A program made the position numbers and the translations under genes. From a virus, in IMG/VR virus record IMGVR_UViG_3300013093_004893, positions 1 through 49,515 of that record: a stretch of 49,515 nucleotides of DNA; one strand, written 5' to 3'. This document shows, one piece after another, positions 7,794 through 14,585 of this stretch. The notes beneath the pieces are model-generated. The model was given only the letters and a program-made list of their open reading frames with translations. It made no database searches and was not told the DNA's origin. How positions within the stretch are numbered: position 1 is the first letter of the stretch; each line of letters begins with the position of its first letter.

Positions 7794-8361
7794 TTTTTTT
7801 GGCAGGTGCCAATATCGCAGAAATGCTTCTACCTATCATTTCAGGTGATTTTTCCACTTTATAAGCGTCTAAGCCTTTAATAAATTTTTCCATGACTTCA
7901 AACCCTAACTCACGGAATGTCATTTCTCTACCCCGAAATTTTATTACAACTTTTACCTTGTTGTTGTCGGCAAGAAACTCTCTTGCATGTTCCTGCTTGA
8001 CTGCGATATCGTGTTTATCAGTAACAGGTCGAAGTTGAATCTCTTTGATCACAATAGTATTTTCGCGGGCTTTCTTTTCTTTAAGTTTTTGTTCCTGCTT
8101 TAACTTGTAAACCCACTTGTTAAGATCAACAATGCGTACCACGGGAGGGTTAGCAGAACGATTTATTTCAATTAAATCCAACCCTTCATTTCTAGCCTGT
8201 GTAAGTGCCTCTCTGCTAGATACAAGCCCAACCTGGTTGCCATCAATGTCTAGTAATCGCACCTGTGGGTGTCTAATTGCATCATTGTAAACCAGAGTTG
8301 ATTTTATTGGATCAACAGGACGCCTGTTATTTGACCGATTATTTTGAAAAGTTCCGCTCAA
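7783..8361 (-). CDS. infC: Translation initiation factor IF-3
   Basis: 192 aa (E. coli 180). The N-domain shows VRLLDIDGNQVGLVSSREAL and LDLIEINRSANPPVVRIVDL; a Lys-rich linker follows; the C-domain has IKEIQLRPVTDKHDIAVKQ, VKVVIKFRGREMTFRELGF and the final EKSPEMIGRSISAILAP. IF-3 blocks subunit joining and proofreads start codons. The start is TTG overlapping the clpX TGA (TTGA), with no obvious Shine-Dalgarno, so translation is probably coupled to clpX; no other in-frame start precedes the first domain. Non-AUG starts in infC genes are known to be autoregulatory. Confidence 0.93.
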   Translation of the reverse strand: MSGTFQNNRSNNRRPVDPIKSTLVYNDAIRHPQVRLLDIDGNQVGLVSSREALTQARNEGLDLIEINRSANPPVVRIVDLNKWVYKLKQEQKLKEKKARENTIVIKEIQLRPVTDKHDIAVKQEHAREFLADNNKVKVVIKFRGREMTFRELGFEVMEKFIKGLDAYKVEKSPEMIGRSISAILAPAKKIDP

Positions 8362-9602
8362 GATACAACATCCTGATCGTTTGCATAGACACGTAAAGGT
8401 TCATTCATATTTTCAACTGTTTCCTTTGTTATACAGATTTTTTTAACACCAGATTTAAAAAGCGTTGGCAATTCAAATTGAACACCAAGCAAAATTTGTT
8501 CAACAATACTACGAAGACCTCTGGCACCAGTTTTCCGCAAAATTGCTTCACAGGCAATTGCTTTTAAACTTTCTGGTGTGAACTCCAAAATAATATTATC
8601 TAGTTCAAACATCTTTTGAAATTGCTTGATAATAGCATTTTTTGGTTCAGTCAGAATTTTTACCAAAGATTCTTCATTCAAGTCTTCAAATGTTACAACG
8701 ATGGGAAGACGACCAATCAATTCAGGAATAACTCCAAACTTAACAAGATCATCACTTCTGACCTGCTTGATAAGTTCATAGTTATTGATTTTTGTTGTTT
8801 GTTCTTTAACAACTGAACCAAATCCAATTCCTGTATTATTGTGATTTTGACGGATTTCTATGATTTTGTCAAGACCTTCAAACGACCCACCAACAATAAA
8901 AAGAATATTTTTAGTGTTAATTGTTACAAAGTCTCCATTTGGATTTTTTCGACCACCTTGTGGTGGAATTTTTACTTCACAGCCCTCAATCATTTTAAGC
9001 AAAGCCTGTTGAACACCTTCGCCGCTTACATCTCTAGTAATTGAGACATTTTCGCCTTTGCGGCCTTTTTTATCAATCTCATCAATATAAACAATACCAC
9101 GTTCAGTTTTTGCTACATCTTGGTCTGCTGCATGATATAATTTGGCAATAGCATCTTCAACATCAAGACCAACATAACCACTTTCTGTTAAGCTTGTTGC
9201 ATCAACAATACTGAATGGCACATCAAGAATTTTCGCAACATTCTGAATGGTATAGGTTTTGCCAGTTCCAGAGCCACCAATAAAAAGCATGTTGCTTTTA
9301 TCTATAGTAACACCATCAATTTCTGGATTATTAATCCGCTTGATATGGTTGTAAATTGCAACTGCCAAAGTTCTTTTGGCAATATCTTGTCCCACAACGT
9401 GCTCGTCTAAACGTTCTTTTACTTTTGCAGGTGTGATAGAGTCATCTGGTAGATTTTTGGGAACTTCCTTTTTTAAAATACTAAAGCATAAAGTTACACA
9501 TTCATCACAAATGTAAACATCATTTCCTGCTATAAGCTTTTTAACTTGCTGTTGATTCTTTTCACAGAAACTACAGCGATGATATTCTTTTGTTGCAGTC
9601 AT
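8358..9602 (-). CDS. clpX: ClpX, AAA+ unfoldase
   Basis: 414 aa, close to E. coli ClpX (424). Domains in order: N-terminal C4 zinc-binding domain (CSFC...YICDEC, residues 9-38); Walker A GGSGTGKT; pore-1 loop GYVG; Walker B IVYIDEID; sensor-2 TGARGLRS. The ClpP-docking loop is kept (TGIGFGSV, IGF motif). In the pore-2/RKH region the phage reads GGRKNP where E. coli has GGRKHP, so the His that helps read ssrA tags is Asn. ClpX unfolds substrates and feeds ClpP; no clpP is in the window, so host ClpP is the likely partner. It starts 2 nt after the upstream gene's stop and overlaps infC. Confidence 0.97.
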   Translation of the reverse strand: MTATKEYHRCSFCEKNQQQVKKLIAGNDVYICDECVTLCFSILKKEVPKNLPDDSITPAKVKERLDEHVVGQDIAKRTLAVAIYNHIKRINNPEIDGVTIDKSNMLFIGGSGTGKTYTIQNVAKILDVPFSIVDATSLTESGYVGLDVEDAIAKLYHAADQDVAKTERGIVYIDEIDKKGRKGENVSITRDVSGEGVQQALLKMIEGCEVKIPPQGGRKNPNGDFVTINTKNILFIVGGSFEGLDKIIEIRQNHNNTGIGFGSVVKEQTTKINNYELIKQVRSDDLVKFGVIPELIGRLPIVVTFEDLNEESLVKILTEPKNAIIKQFQKMFELDNIILEFTPESLKAIACEAILRKTGARGLRSIVEQILLGVQFELPTLFKSGVKKICITKETVENMNEPLRVYANDQDVVS

Positions 9603-9604
9603 TA

Positions 9605-10837
9605 TTAACGCCTACCGTAAGTTATATGGGTTGGTTTAAAGTGTTCTGGAGGATGATATGTCTCATCAACACTAGTATAACTGCTCTGCAAAGATTCGTC
9701 CACTGGTTTTTTAACAGATTCTTCACTTTTAATTTCTACAACAGGTTCAGAATCGATATCTGATAATGCAGATTCTGGTGGGTCATTGTCTGCGGCAGTT
9801 GCAGGGTAACTGGCAGTATCTAGCCAATTGTCCATCGATGAAGTTACCACGGATTTGATAATATCTGTGTCAATACTTGGTGGATAAACCTTTATCTCGG
9901 GTTTTATTATAATTTTATCCTGTATATCTGTGATTTCTTTGACAGGTGTTGGCATGGCAGCCCATTCTTTTCCTGTCCACCACACAGTTGAATTGCTTTC
10001 TGGGTTATAGATTGTTTGTCCAACTATTGGCATGGATTGGTTTAATCCTGGTGTTGTAAAGTTGTTTTCCTGTGTAGAAGACAACGTTGTTTGTTCTTTA
10101 GCATAACTTATATTTGCTGCTATAAGCATGAGAATAGCCAATGGGTCAAATACCAATACAATCATAATAATCATCCAGCGAACAGATTTATCTATATCAA
10201 TTGTTTGGCCATCGGCGAAAAATTCAGCAATATACTTGATGGGACCAACTTCTGCTTCCACTTTACGATTTTCATCGCGAATTGGTGCCGCCTCCTCATT
10301 AAGATGTTGAATGATACTTTGTTGCGTTTCAATATCTTTAGTTAAGGCAGTGTGATCCTGTTGTTGAGATTTACGCAACGCAGTGGCTCTTGTTGCACCT
10401 GCTTCTGTGGAACTACGGACCAATATTTGTTCCACTGCATCATCCATTTGTTTGAGTTGCTTGCGGTCAGAATCAATGTTTTCTCTTGCTACACGGATTT
10501 TTTCATCATAAATGGCGAGTTTACTTTGCACACCGCTGCTTACCAAATAATGGTCATTATGGGCCTTGGAAAGGTATCCAATACAACCGATAGAAGTTAG
10601 TAACATTAGAAATATTATAGCCGGAATTAAATAAAATTTATAGATTATCGGGCATCGTTTCCAGTTTGTCTTTAGCCAAACAGATATAGTTAGTTTGCCG
10701 AGTGCCAGAGATATTCCCATAACTGCGACGGGCAATGCTGCAGCAGAAAAAATTGCCATTAATCCGACAATACTAAAATATTCTGCTACAACAGATATCG
10801 TTAACGCCACAAATATCATAAAACGAGAATAATTCAT
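9605..10837 (-). CDS. Membrane protein with coiled coil and acidic tail
   Basis: 410 aa. Two or three N-terminal membrane helices (about residues 6-45 and 70-90), a long coiled coil (about 100-195) rich in Gln, Glu and Lys, one more helix (RWMIIMIVLVFDPLAILMLI, about 215-240), then a ~170-residue acidic, Pro/Ser-rich cytoplasmic tail containing STVWWTGKEWAAM. It is cotranscribed with clpX and infC. I recognise the architecture from large marine phages but no function; envelope remodelling or superinfection control are possible. Confidence 0.6.
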   Translation of the reverse strand: MNYSRFMIFVALTISVVAEYFSIVGLMAIFSAAALPVAVMGISLALGKLTISVWLKTNWKRCPIIYKFYLIPAIIFLMLLTSIGCIGYLSKAHNDHYLVSSGVQSKLAIYDEKIRVARENIDSDRKQLKQMDDAVEQILVRSSTEAGATRATALRKSQQQDHTALTKDIETQQSIIQHLNEEAAPIRDENRKVEAEVGPIKYIAEFFADGQTIDIDKSVRWMIIMIVLVFDPLAILMLIAANISYAKEQTTLSSTQENNFTTPGLNQSMPIVGQTIYNPESNSTVWWTGKEWAAMPTPVKEITDIQDKIIIKPEIKVYPPSIDTDIIKSVVTSSMDNWLDTASYPATAADNDPPESALSDIDSEPVVEIKSEESVKKPVDESLQSSYTSVDETYHPPEHFKPTHITYGRR

Positions 10838-10878
10838 TTTTCTGTCTTTTTACAACTATTAAATGAATAACTAATTTA

Positions 10879-12033
10879 CTATACTCCAGGAATCTGGGTG
10901 ATGACTATATTATTGCTGATAACCTGAACGTTGCTATCAATGCCTTGTGCCGTGATATTTGTAATTCTACCGGGATTGCTAAACCAGGCAGTGCCACTTG
11001 CTTGACTTACGCATGGGGCAAACAGTTTTCTGTTGCTGTTCCATGTGTTAACCAGTCCTCTGGCGACAAAACGCTGAATTGCTTCAGTGCCAGTAAATGT
11101 AGTTCCATAATCTGGTTCACATACCAATGCCGCTGTAGATAACGCTGAATAACATTCATAACCAACAGTCCATGTAATGCTGTTCAGAGCAGCATTGCCA
11201 ACAGCACCAACCCGATTTATGTTGCCAAAGAAACTTGGTGTCGCAGTTGATTCTAACTGGCTAACAACTTGGAACCAACGCATATTTGCGCGTTCTTTGT
11301 CTTCACTGAGAGTTATATTACTGATAGGTCCTGTATATACTCCAACAGGAAACCCAAGATTGGAAGTTGCATTGCCGTTGTTTATTGATATAGGTTGAGA
11401 AAAACCATTCGACTCTAACTGTAGATATGGTCCGGCAACTTCAGCAGTTACGCCAGTCTCAGGGGTGTAGGCATTAATCTGAGAAGCTGCACTTTGAAGA
11501 TTGCCAGCAGTAAATATTATTTTGACATTGTTTATGTTAACATATGAATCTTTGGTCACATTTGAAAAAGAATTCCCTATTACACTTGGTGTGTTTTGAT
11601 ATTGCCCAGTTGGGTAATAACCTGGGTTATCAAGGCCCAGTGTTGCCAGAGCAGTGCCATTACCCTCCTTTAGATAAAATGGTTGCCCTTCAAATCCTGG
11701 TGCATTTTGTAGGGTAATATACCCAGATGCCACACTTTGATCAGCATACACACCTGTAAATTTAGTCAAAAGATTTATTTTGTCTATTGCACTTGCAAGA
11801 TTGTCGCCATTGCTGAATGTCACGGTATAACCATTAATTAGGATAGTACTACCATTATCAAATGGTGTTCCACTGACACTGCTGCCACCAGTTGTTTTTA
11901 CAATGCTCTGTATGTTCCATGCAGTTTGGCTGTCGAGTCCACCTGCCTGGTTACCAGTTAATGCTGAATAATCATTTGGTGTTGTGTTGTTATAGGTGAT
12001 TTGAAAATAAGTTGTATTAAACGAATAAGTCAT
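10879..12033 (-). CDS. Probable virion/tail protein with flagellin-hook-IN-like repeats
   Basis: 384 aa, Asn/Thr/Gly/Ser-rich and beta-rich, as in tail or fibre proteins. Two repeats resemble the flagellin hook IN motif: ILINGYTVTFSNGDNLASAI followed by TGVYADQSVASGYITLQN, and VNINNVKIIFTAGNLQSAAS followed by TGVTAEVAGPYLQLES. The C-terminal third is unrelated. A late octamer (CATAAATA) lies 30 nt upstream of the start with AGAGGA as Shine-Dalgarno, in line with a late structural gene. Confidence 0.6.
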   Translation of the reverse strand: MTYSFNTTYFQITYNNTTPNDYSALTGNQAGGLDSQTAWNIQSIVKTTGGSSVSGTPFDNGSTILINGYTVTFSNGDNLASAIDKINLLTKFTGVYADQSVASGYITLQNAPGFEGQPFYLKEGNGTALATLGLDNPGYYPTGQYQNTPSVIGNSFSNVTKDSYVNINNVKIIFTAGNLQSAASQINAYTPETGVTAEVAGPYLQLESNGFSQPISINNGNATSNLGFPVGVYTGPISNITLSEDKERANMRWFQVVSQLESTATPSFFGNINRVGAVGNAALNSITWTVGYECYSALSTAALVCEPDYGTTFTGTEAIQRFVARGLVNTWNSNRKLFAPCVSQASGTAWFSNPGRITNITAQGIDSNVQVISNNIVITQIPGV

Positions 12034-12062
12034 AGGTATTCCTCTGCCTGCAATATGTTGAT

Positions 12063-12070
12063 TATTTATG
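12063..12070 (-). promoter_or_regulatory. T4-like late promoter octamer CATAAATA
   Basis: Upstream of the 10879-12033 structural gene, followed by a ~25-nt leader with AGAGGA. No -35 box seen. Confidence 0.6.
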
Positions 12071-12103
12071 TTGCAGGCAGAAAAACCTAAAAAATATTAG
12101 ACT

Positions 12104-12733
12104 CTACTTAACTTCTTTCCAAAATATATGAGAACCAAGAGTGAACTTTATTGTGTTATTAGCCCATTGAGGACCAACATTGACACTGTGAAAATATGTT
12201 GAACCTCTGCCAGTATCTTTTAATTTTTTATTCCAAACCTGGATAGCCAGTTGCTGCATTTTTTGCCAGGAATCTGGTTCTATCTTGAAAGATTTGCCGA
12301 ATTTTCGCCCAACCCAACTGAACTGGTGTTTGATTTTGCCGTTAACCATGTGATATTGGAACACATTGGCACACACTGAAGAAGCAAACTCGCTTTTGCC
12401 GATACGATTTATTGGAACATAAGCAATAGCAATCTGCTCATTGGGCTTGCCACCTCTGATTTCAAAATATAGATTCCACGCCAGACATTCGATTTCGCGT
12501 CGGTCTTCATATAACATATCGCTTGCCTCCTTGATATCCAAAGGTAGCAAACGTTGTAATTCTGGAATGCTGCGATAGTCGTCCCGAACACCAGTCTCTG
12601 GGTCAGTAACTAATGTATAGGATTCTTTAAACTGTGCAGCATCTGATGTCGGCGATGCTTGCACTGGATTGCATCCTGCAAGTATCGTGCATCCCAACCA
12701 AAAAGCGCACAGTTTTTTTAAATTGATATACAT
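12104..12733 (-). CDS. SleB-type cell-wall hydrolase lipoprotein
   Basis: 209 aa from the ATG at 12733; longer readings lack support. A lipoprotein signal with lipobox LAGC (residues 18-21) is followed by a SleB/Hydrolase_2 domain: ECLAWNLYFEIRGGKPNEQI with the catalytic Glu, YVPINRIGKSEFASSVCANV, FSWVGR, and GSTYFHSVNVGPQWANN ending GSHIFW. Such enzymes cleave peptidoglycan. The lipid anchor is unusual for an endolysin and suggests action from the envelope. It has its own TTGACA-N17-TATAAA promoter. AAGGAG lies 11 nt from the ATG, rather far. Confidence 0.85.
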   Translation of the reverse strand: MYINLKKLCAFWLGCTILAGCNPVQASPTSDAAQFKESYTLVTDPETGVRDDYRSIPELQRLLPLDIKEASDMLYEDRREIECLAWNLYFEIRGGKPNEQIAIAYVPINRIGKSEFASSVCANVFQYHMVNGKIKHQFSWVGRKFGKSFKIEPDSWQKMQQLAIQVWNKKLKDTGRGSTYFHSVNVGPQWANNTIKFTLGSHIFWKEVK

Positions 12734-12755
12734 TACGTCGTTTTCTCCTTCATTG

Positions 12756-12784
12756 TTTATAGAACTTAGAAGCAGTATTGTCAA
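12756..12784 (-). promoter_or_regulatory. sigma70-type promoter of the SleB gene
   Basis: TTGACA (12779-12784), 17-nt spacer, TATAAA (12756-12761), short leader with AAGGAG. Confidence 0.75.
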
Positions 12785-12827
12785 ACTATATTTCTAAGTT
12801 ATTGATAGATAAACCATTTTATCTACC

Positions 12828-12950
12828 AAAACGCCACAATTTATGAGGTTGGCGTAGACGGTTATTTACAAAGCACTTAAAATTTTTAAGTGTGCTCTTA
12901 ACCTAAAAGTGGGCTAGGCTTCTCCTTTTAATATGCCCTTGGATATTACT
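12828..12950 (-). ncRNA. Candidate small structured RNA (about 120 nt)
   Basis: No ORF fits this gap. A promoter (TTGACT at 12979-12984, 17 nt, TATCTT at 12956-12961) points into it and a terminator-like hairpin (CGCCA/TGGCG followed by TTTT, 12828-12854) closes it. Between them are a CCTA/TAGG hairpin and a longer stem around AGCAC-CTTAAAA / TTTTAAGTGCT. No known RNA family recognised; it could also be an untranslated leader of the SleB gene if the terminator leaks. Confidence 0.4.
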
Positions 12951-12955
12951 TATAA

Positions 12956-12984
12956 AAGATAATCTATATTTTTATAAAAGTCAA
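12956..12984 (-). promoter_or_regulatory. sigma70-type promoter facing the candidate small RNA
   Basis: TTGACT-N17-TATCTT. A similar promoter (TTGACT-N17-TATCTT) is found at 26651-26679. Confidence 0.5.
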
Positions 12985-12991
12985 GAAAAAC

Positions 12992-13020
12992 TTGTCCGTT
13001 TTTGAGAAATAGAGTATTAT
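12992..13020 (+). promoter_or_regulatory. sigma70-type promoter of the Smr gene
   Basis: TTGTCC (12992-12997), 17-nt spacer, TATTAT (13015-13020), divergent from the promoter at 12956-12984. Confidence 0.5.
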
Positions 13021-13058
13021 CTATAGTGAGTCTACACTTTGATATAAGAGAATTTACC

Positions 13059-13451
13059 ATGAATAACTGTAACAACCCCATGCATGTAACACAAGATGAA
13101 CAATTAAGTGATGATGACATCAGAGTATGGAATAGTTATATACAAGATGTCTGGAGCAAACCAGAAACTAGATTTCAATCAAAAAAAGGTCAAGATTATT
13201 CTCTAAAGTTTTCTCTGGACTTACATGGAATGACTGTTCAACAGGCATTTAATGCTACCAAATTGTTTGTTGACGAACATCGTATTAATGGCAGTAAAAG
13301 TTTTGTCATTATCAGTGGCAAAAGCGGTAAAATAGCGGAAGAACTGCCATTTTGGGTAGAGAATATACCATGTGTTAGAAAGATTGAACCTATTGTAGAT
13401 AGTCGTGGCAGTGCGGGTGCCTATATGGTATATCTATATAGTAAAAGATAG
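13059..13451 (+). CDS. Smr-domain protein
   Basis: 130 aa from the ATG at 13059 (AGAG upstream). The Smr core is clear: LDLHGMTVQQAFNATKLFVD, KSFVIISGKSGK and the end SRGSAGAYMVYL, matching LDLHG and the G-K-G / G-A-x-x-V-x-L blocks of MutS2-type Smr domains. The usual TGxG is SGKSGK here. Smr domains are nucleases acting on DNA or, in recent work, on mRNA at stalled ribosomes. With the tmRNA and Ro-like genes in the same genome, an RNA role is plausible but inferred. Next genes on the same strand are two small ORFs. Confidence 0.8.
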   Translation: MNNCNNPMHVTQDEQLSDDDIRVWNSYIQDVWSKPETRFQSKKGQDYSLKFSLDLHGMTVQQAFNATKLFVDEHRINGSKSFVIISGKSGKIAEELPFWVENIPCVRKIEPIVDSRGSAGAYMVYLYSKR

Positions 13452-13461
13452 TTAAGCAGAT

Positions 13462-13504
13462 TGCATATCAGATATGCATTAAGTTATGTTGCACTGCAAC
13501 ATAA
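13462..13504. other. Two adjacent perfect hairpins between Smr and DUF3563-like genes
   Basis: TGCATAT/ATATGCA (7 bp, 3-nt loop, 13462-13478) and TTATGTTGC/GCAACATAA (9 bp, 3-nt loop, 13484-13504). No T-run follows, so these may be operators or RNA-stability elements rather than terminators. Confidence 0.5.
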
Positions 13505-13542
13505 AATTCGTAAATAATGTATATATGAATGGAGACCAAAAA

Positions 13543-13701
13543 ATGTTATTGCAAGTTATTATACAAAAATTGCAGAAATTGTGGAAAAACTGGAGTATGA
13601 GTCCCGAAGAACGGTGGCTTGCTGACAGTGCAGATATCATTGAACTGGAGCATAAATTACATGCTCTCAATTCACCAAAGCATAATTTTTTTTCAAATTA
13701 A
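13543..13701 (+). CDS. Small DUF3563-like protein (52 aa)
   Basis: The ATG at 13543 has GGAG 8 nt upstream and is preferred over upstream ATGs. The 52-aa product has a basic amphipathic helix (IIQKLQKLWKNW) and then SPEERWLADSADIIELEHKL, which resembles the proteobacterial DUF3563 pattern of xRYLAEAxDLxDLExRxR. Function unknown. The similarity points to a proteobacterial host gene source. Confidence 0.55.
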   Translation: MLLQVIIQKLQKLWKNWSMSPEERWLADSADIIELEHKLHALNSPKHNFFSN

Positions 13702-13715
13702 CACGGAGCATCTAA

Positions 13716-13907
13716 ATGTTTGATAATACTGGAATTAAAGAAATTAACGACGCTGTTTTGGACTATGCAACAACAGCTACTAAAAAGACATATGAGTTAC
13801 AAACAGCCCTGCTCAAGGATTTCGTAGCCTTGAACAAGAAATTGTATGAGATTTCACCAGCAAAAAATTTCTCTGATCTTTTTGTTTCCACTTTTTCTAA
13901 GAAGTGA
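13716..13907 (+). CDS. Small phasin-like helical protein (63 aa)
   Basis: 63 aa with CGGAG 7 nt before the ATG. AVLDYATTATKKTYELQTAL then KDFVALNKKLYEISP looks like the helical core of phasins, the granule-associated proteins of PHA-storing proteobacteria. It is much shorter than normal phasins (~110-190 aa). It could bind granules, membranes or partner helices; the call is by pattern only. Confidence 0.45.
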   Translation: MFDNTGIKEINDAVLDYATTATKKTYELQTALLKDFVALNKKLYEISPAKNFSDLFVSTFSKK

Positions 13908-13913
13908 TAGTAA

Positions 13914-13939
13914 AACTGGGTAGGGAAACTTACCCAGTT
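13914..13939. terminator. Bidirectional hairpin between convergent genes
   Basis: AACTGGGTA / TACCCAGTT, 9-bp perfect stem with an 8-nt loop, between the phasin-like gene and the convergent Cys-rich gene. Confidence 0.6.
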
Positions 13940-14373
13940 CAACTCCATGCGTTGCAGCATCCTTTGGGGTCAACATCTGCACCAAGTTTAAATGTGTCAG
14001 ACATTTTATCATCTAACATTGCAAAAAGTTCACATTTGCCTTTTTTATACCAACTGCAATTTTCGCACCGTACTTGACCTATAACATAACCGGCCTCATC
14101 TGGTGTTACAACATCTTGAATAGGCTGATCGTCATGTGGTTGTCCTTGAATATACAGTCCACAACTGGCATTGGCAACAACTACATCATTTTTGCCAAAA
14201 ATACCACAGCGTTTTTTTCCAGGGAGAAACAGGTCACATGTGCTACATTGTGCAAATTGGTTATAGGTTTCACCAGTTGTTTTCTTTGGTTCTAGATAGA
14301 TAAAAGCCCAGCGACCAATTTTATCGCCCTTTTTATAACTCTCTAAAAGGTTTATGATTGCACGCATATCCAT
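13939..14373 (-). CDS. Cys-rich (metal- or Fe-S-binding) phage protein
   Basis: 144 aa with ten Cys in pairs or singly: CSTC, KRCG, ASCG, CENC, GKCE and GCCNA. The layout (QVRCENCSWYKKGKCELF, then F-x-L-x-x-x-V-x-P-x-GCCNAW) is known to me from T4-like marine phages as a conserved unknown and resembles high-potential iron-sulfur or zinc-ribbon folds. The gene lacks a Shine-Dalgarno sequence; AATAAATA lies 6 nt before the ATG. Confidence 0.6.
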   Translation of the reverse strand: MDMRAIINLLESYKKGDKIGRWAFIYLEPKKTTGETYNQFAQCSTCDLFLPGKKRCGIFGKNDVVVANASCGLYIQGQPHDDQPIQDVVTPDEAGYVIGQVRCENCSWYKKGKCELFAMLDDKMSDTFKLGADVDPKGCCNAWS

Positions 14374-14379
14374 AAAGGG

Positions 14380-14387
14380 TATTTATT
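14380..14387 (-). promoter_or_regulatory. Late-promoter-like octamer AATAAATA
   Basis: Six nt before the ATG at 14373, which has no Shine-Dalgarno. Confidence 0.4.
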
Positions 14388-14478
14388 CCTATTACTGGAA
14401 CACCGACAGGGTCAATCAGTAATTGTCTAACATTATCATGATTCATTGATCAAGTGTTGAATACAGCATCTGCGATAT

Positions 14479-14532
14479 GATATTCAGTGATTTTTTATAA
14501 ATTCTTTTTATCTACTAAAATCACTGAATATC
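14479..14532. repeat. Perfect 16-bp inverted repeat
   Basis: GATATTCAGTGATTTT (14479-14494) and its exact complement AAAATCACTGAATATC (14517-14532) enclose 22 AT-rich nt. It may be a hairpin in the tail of the DUF2828 transcript or a protein-binding site. The rest of 14388-14545 shows nothing else. Confidence 0.7.
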
Positions 14533-14545
14533 TTATTTAATTTTG

Positions 14546-14573
14546 ACAAGGATGGCTAATACACCATCCTTGT
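14546..14573. terminator. Hairpin downstream of the DUF2828 gene
   Basis: ACAAGGATGG / CCATCCTTGT, 10-bp perfect stem, 8-nt loop, starting 13 nt past the stop codon. There is no clear T-run, so termination may be weak. Confidence 0.5.
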
Positions 14574-14585
14574 GGATAAAATCGA

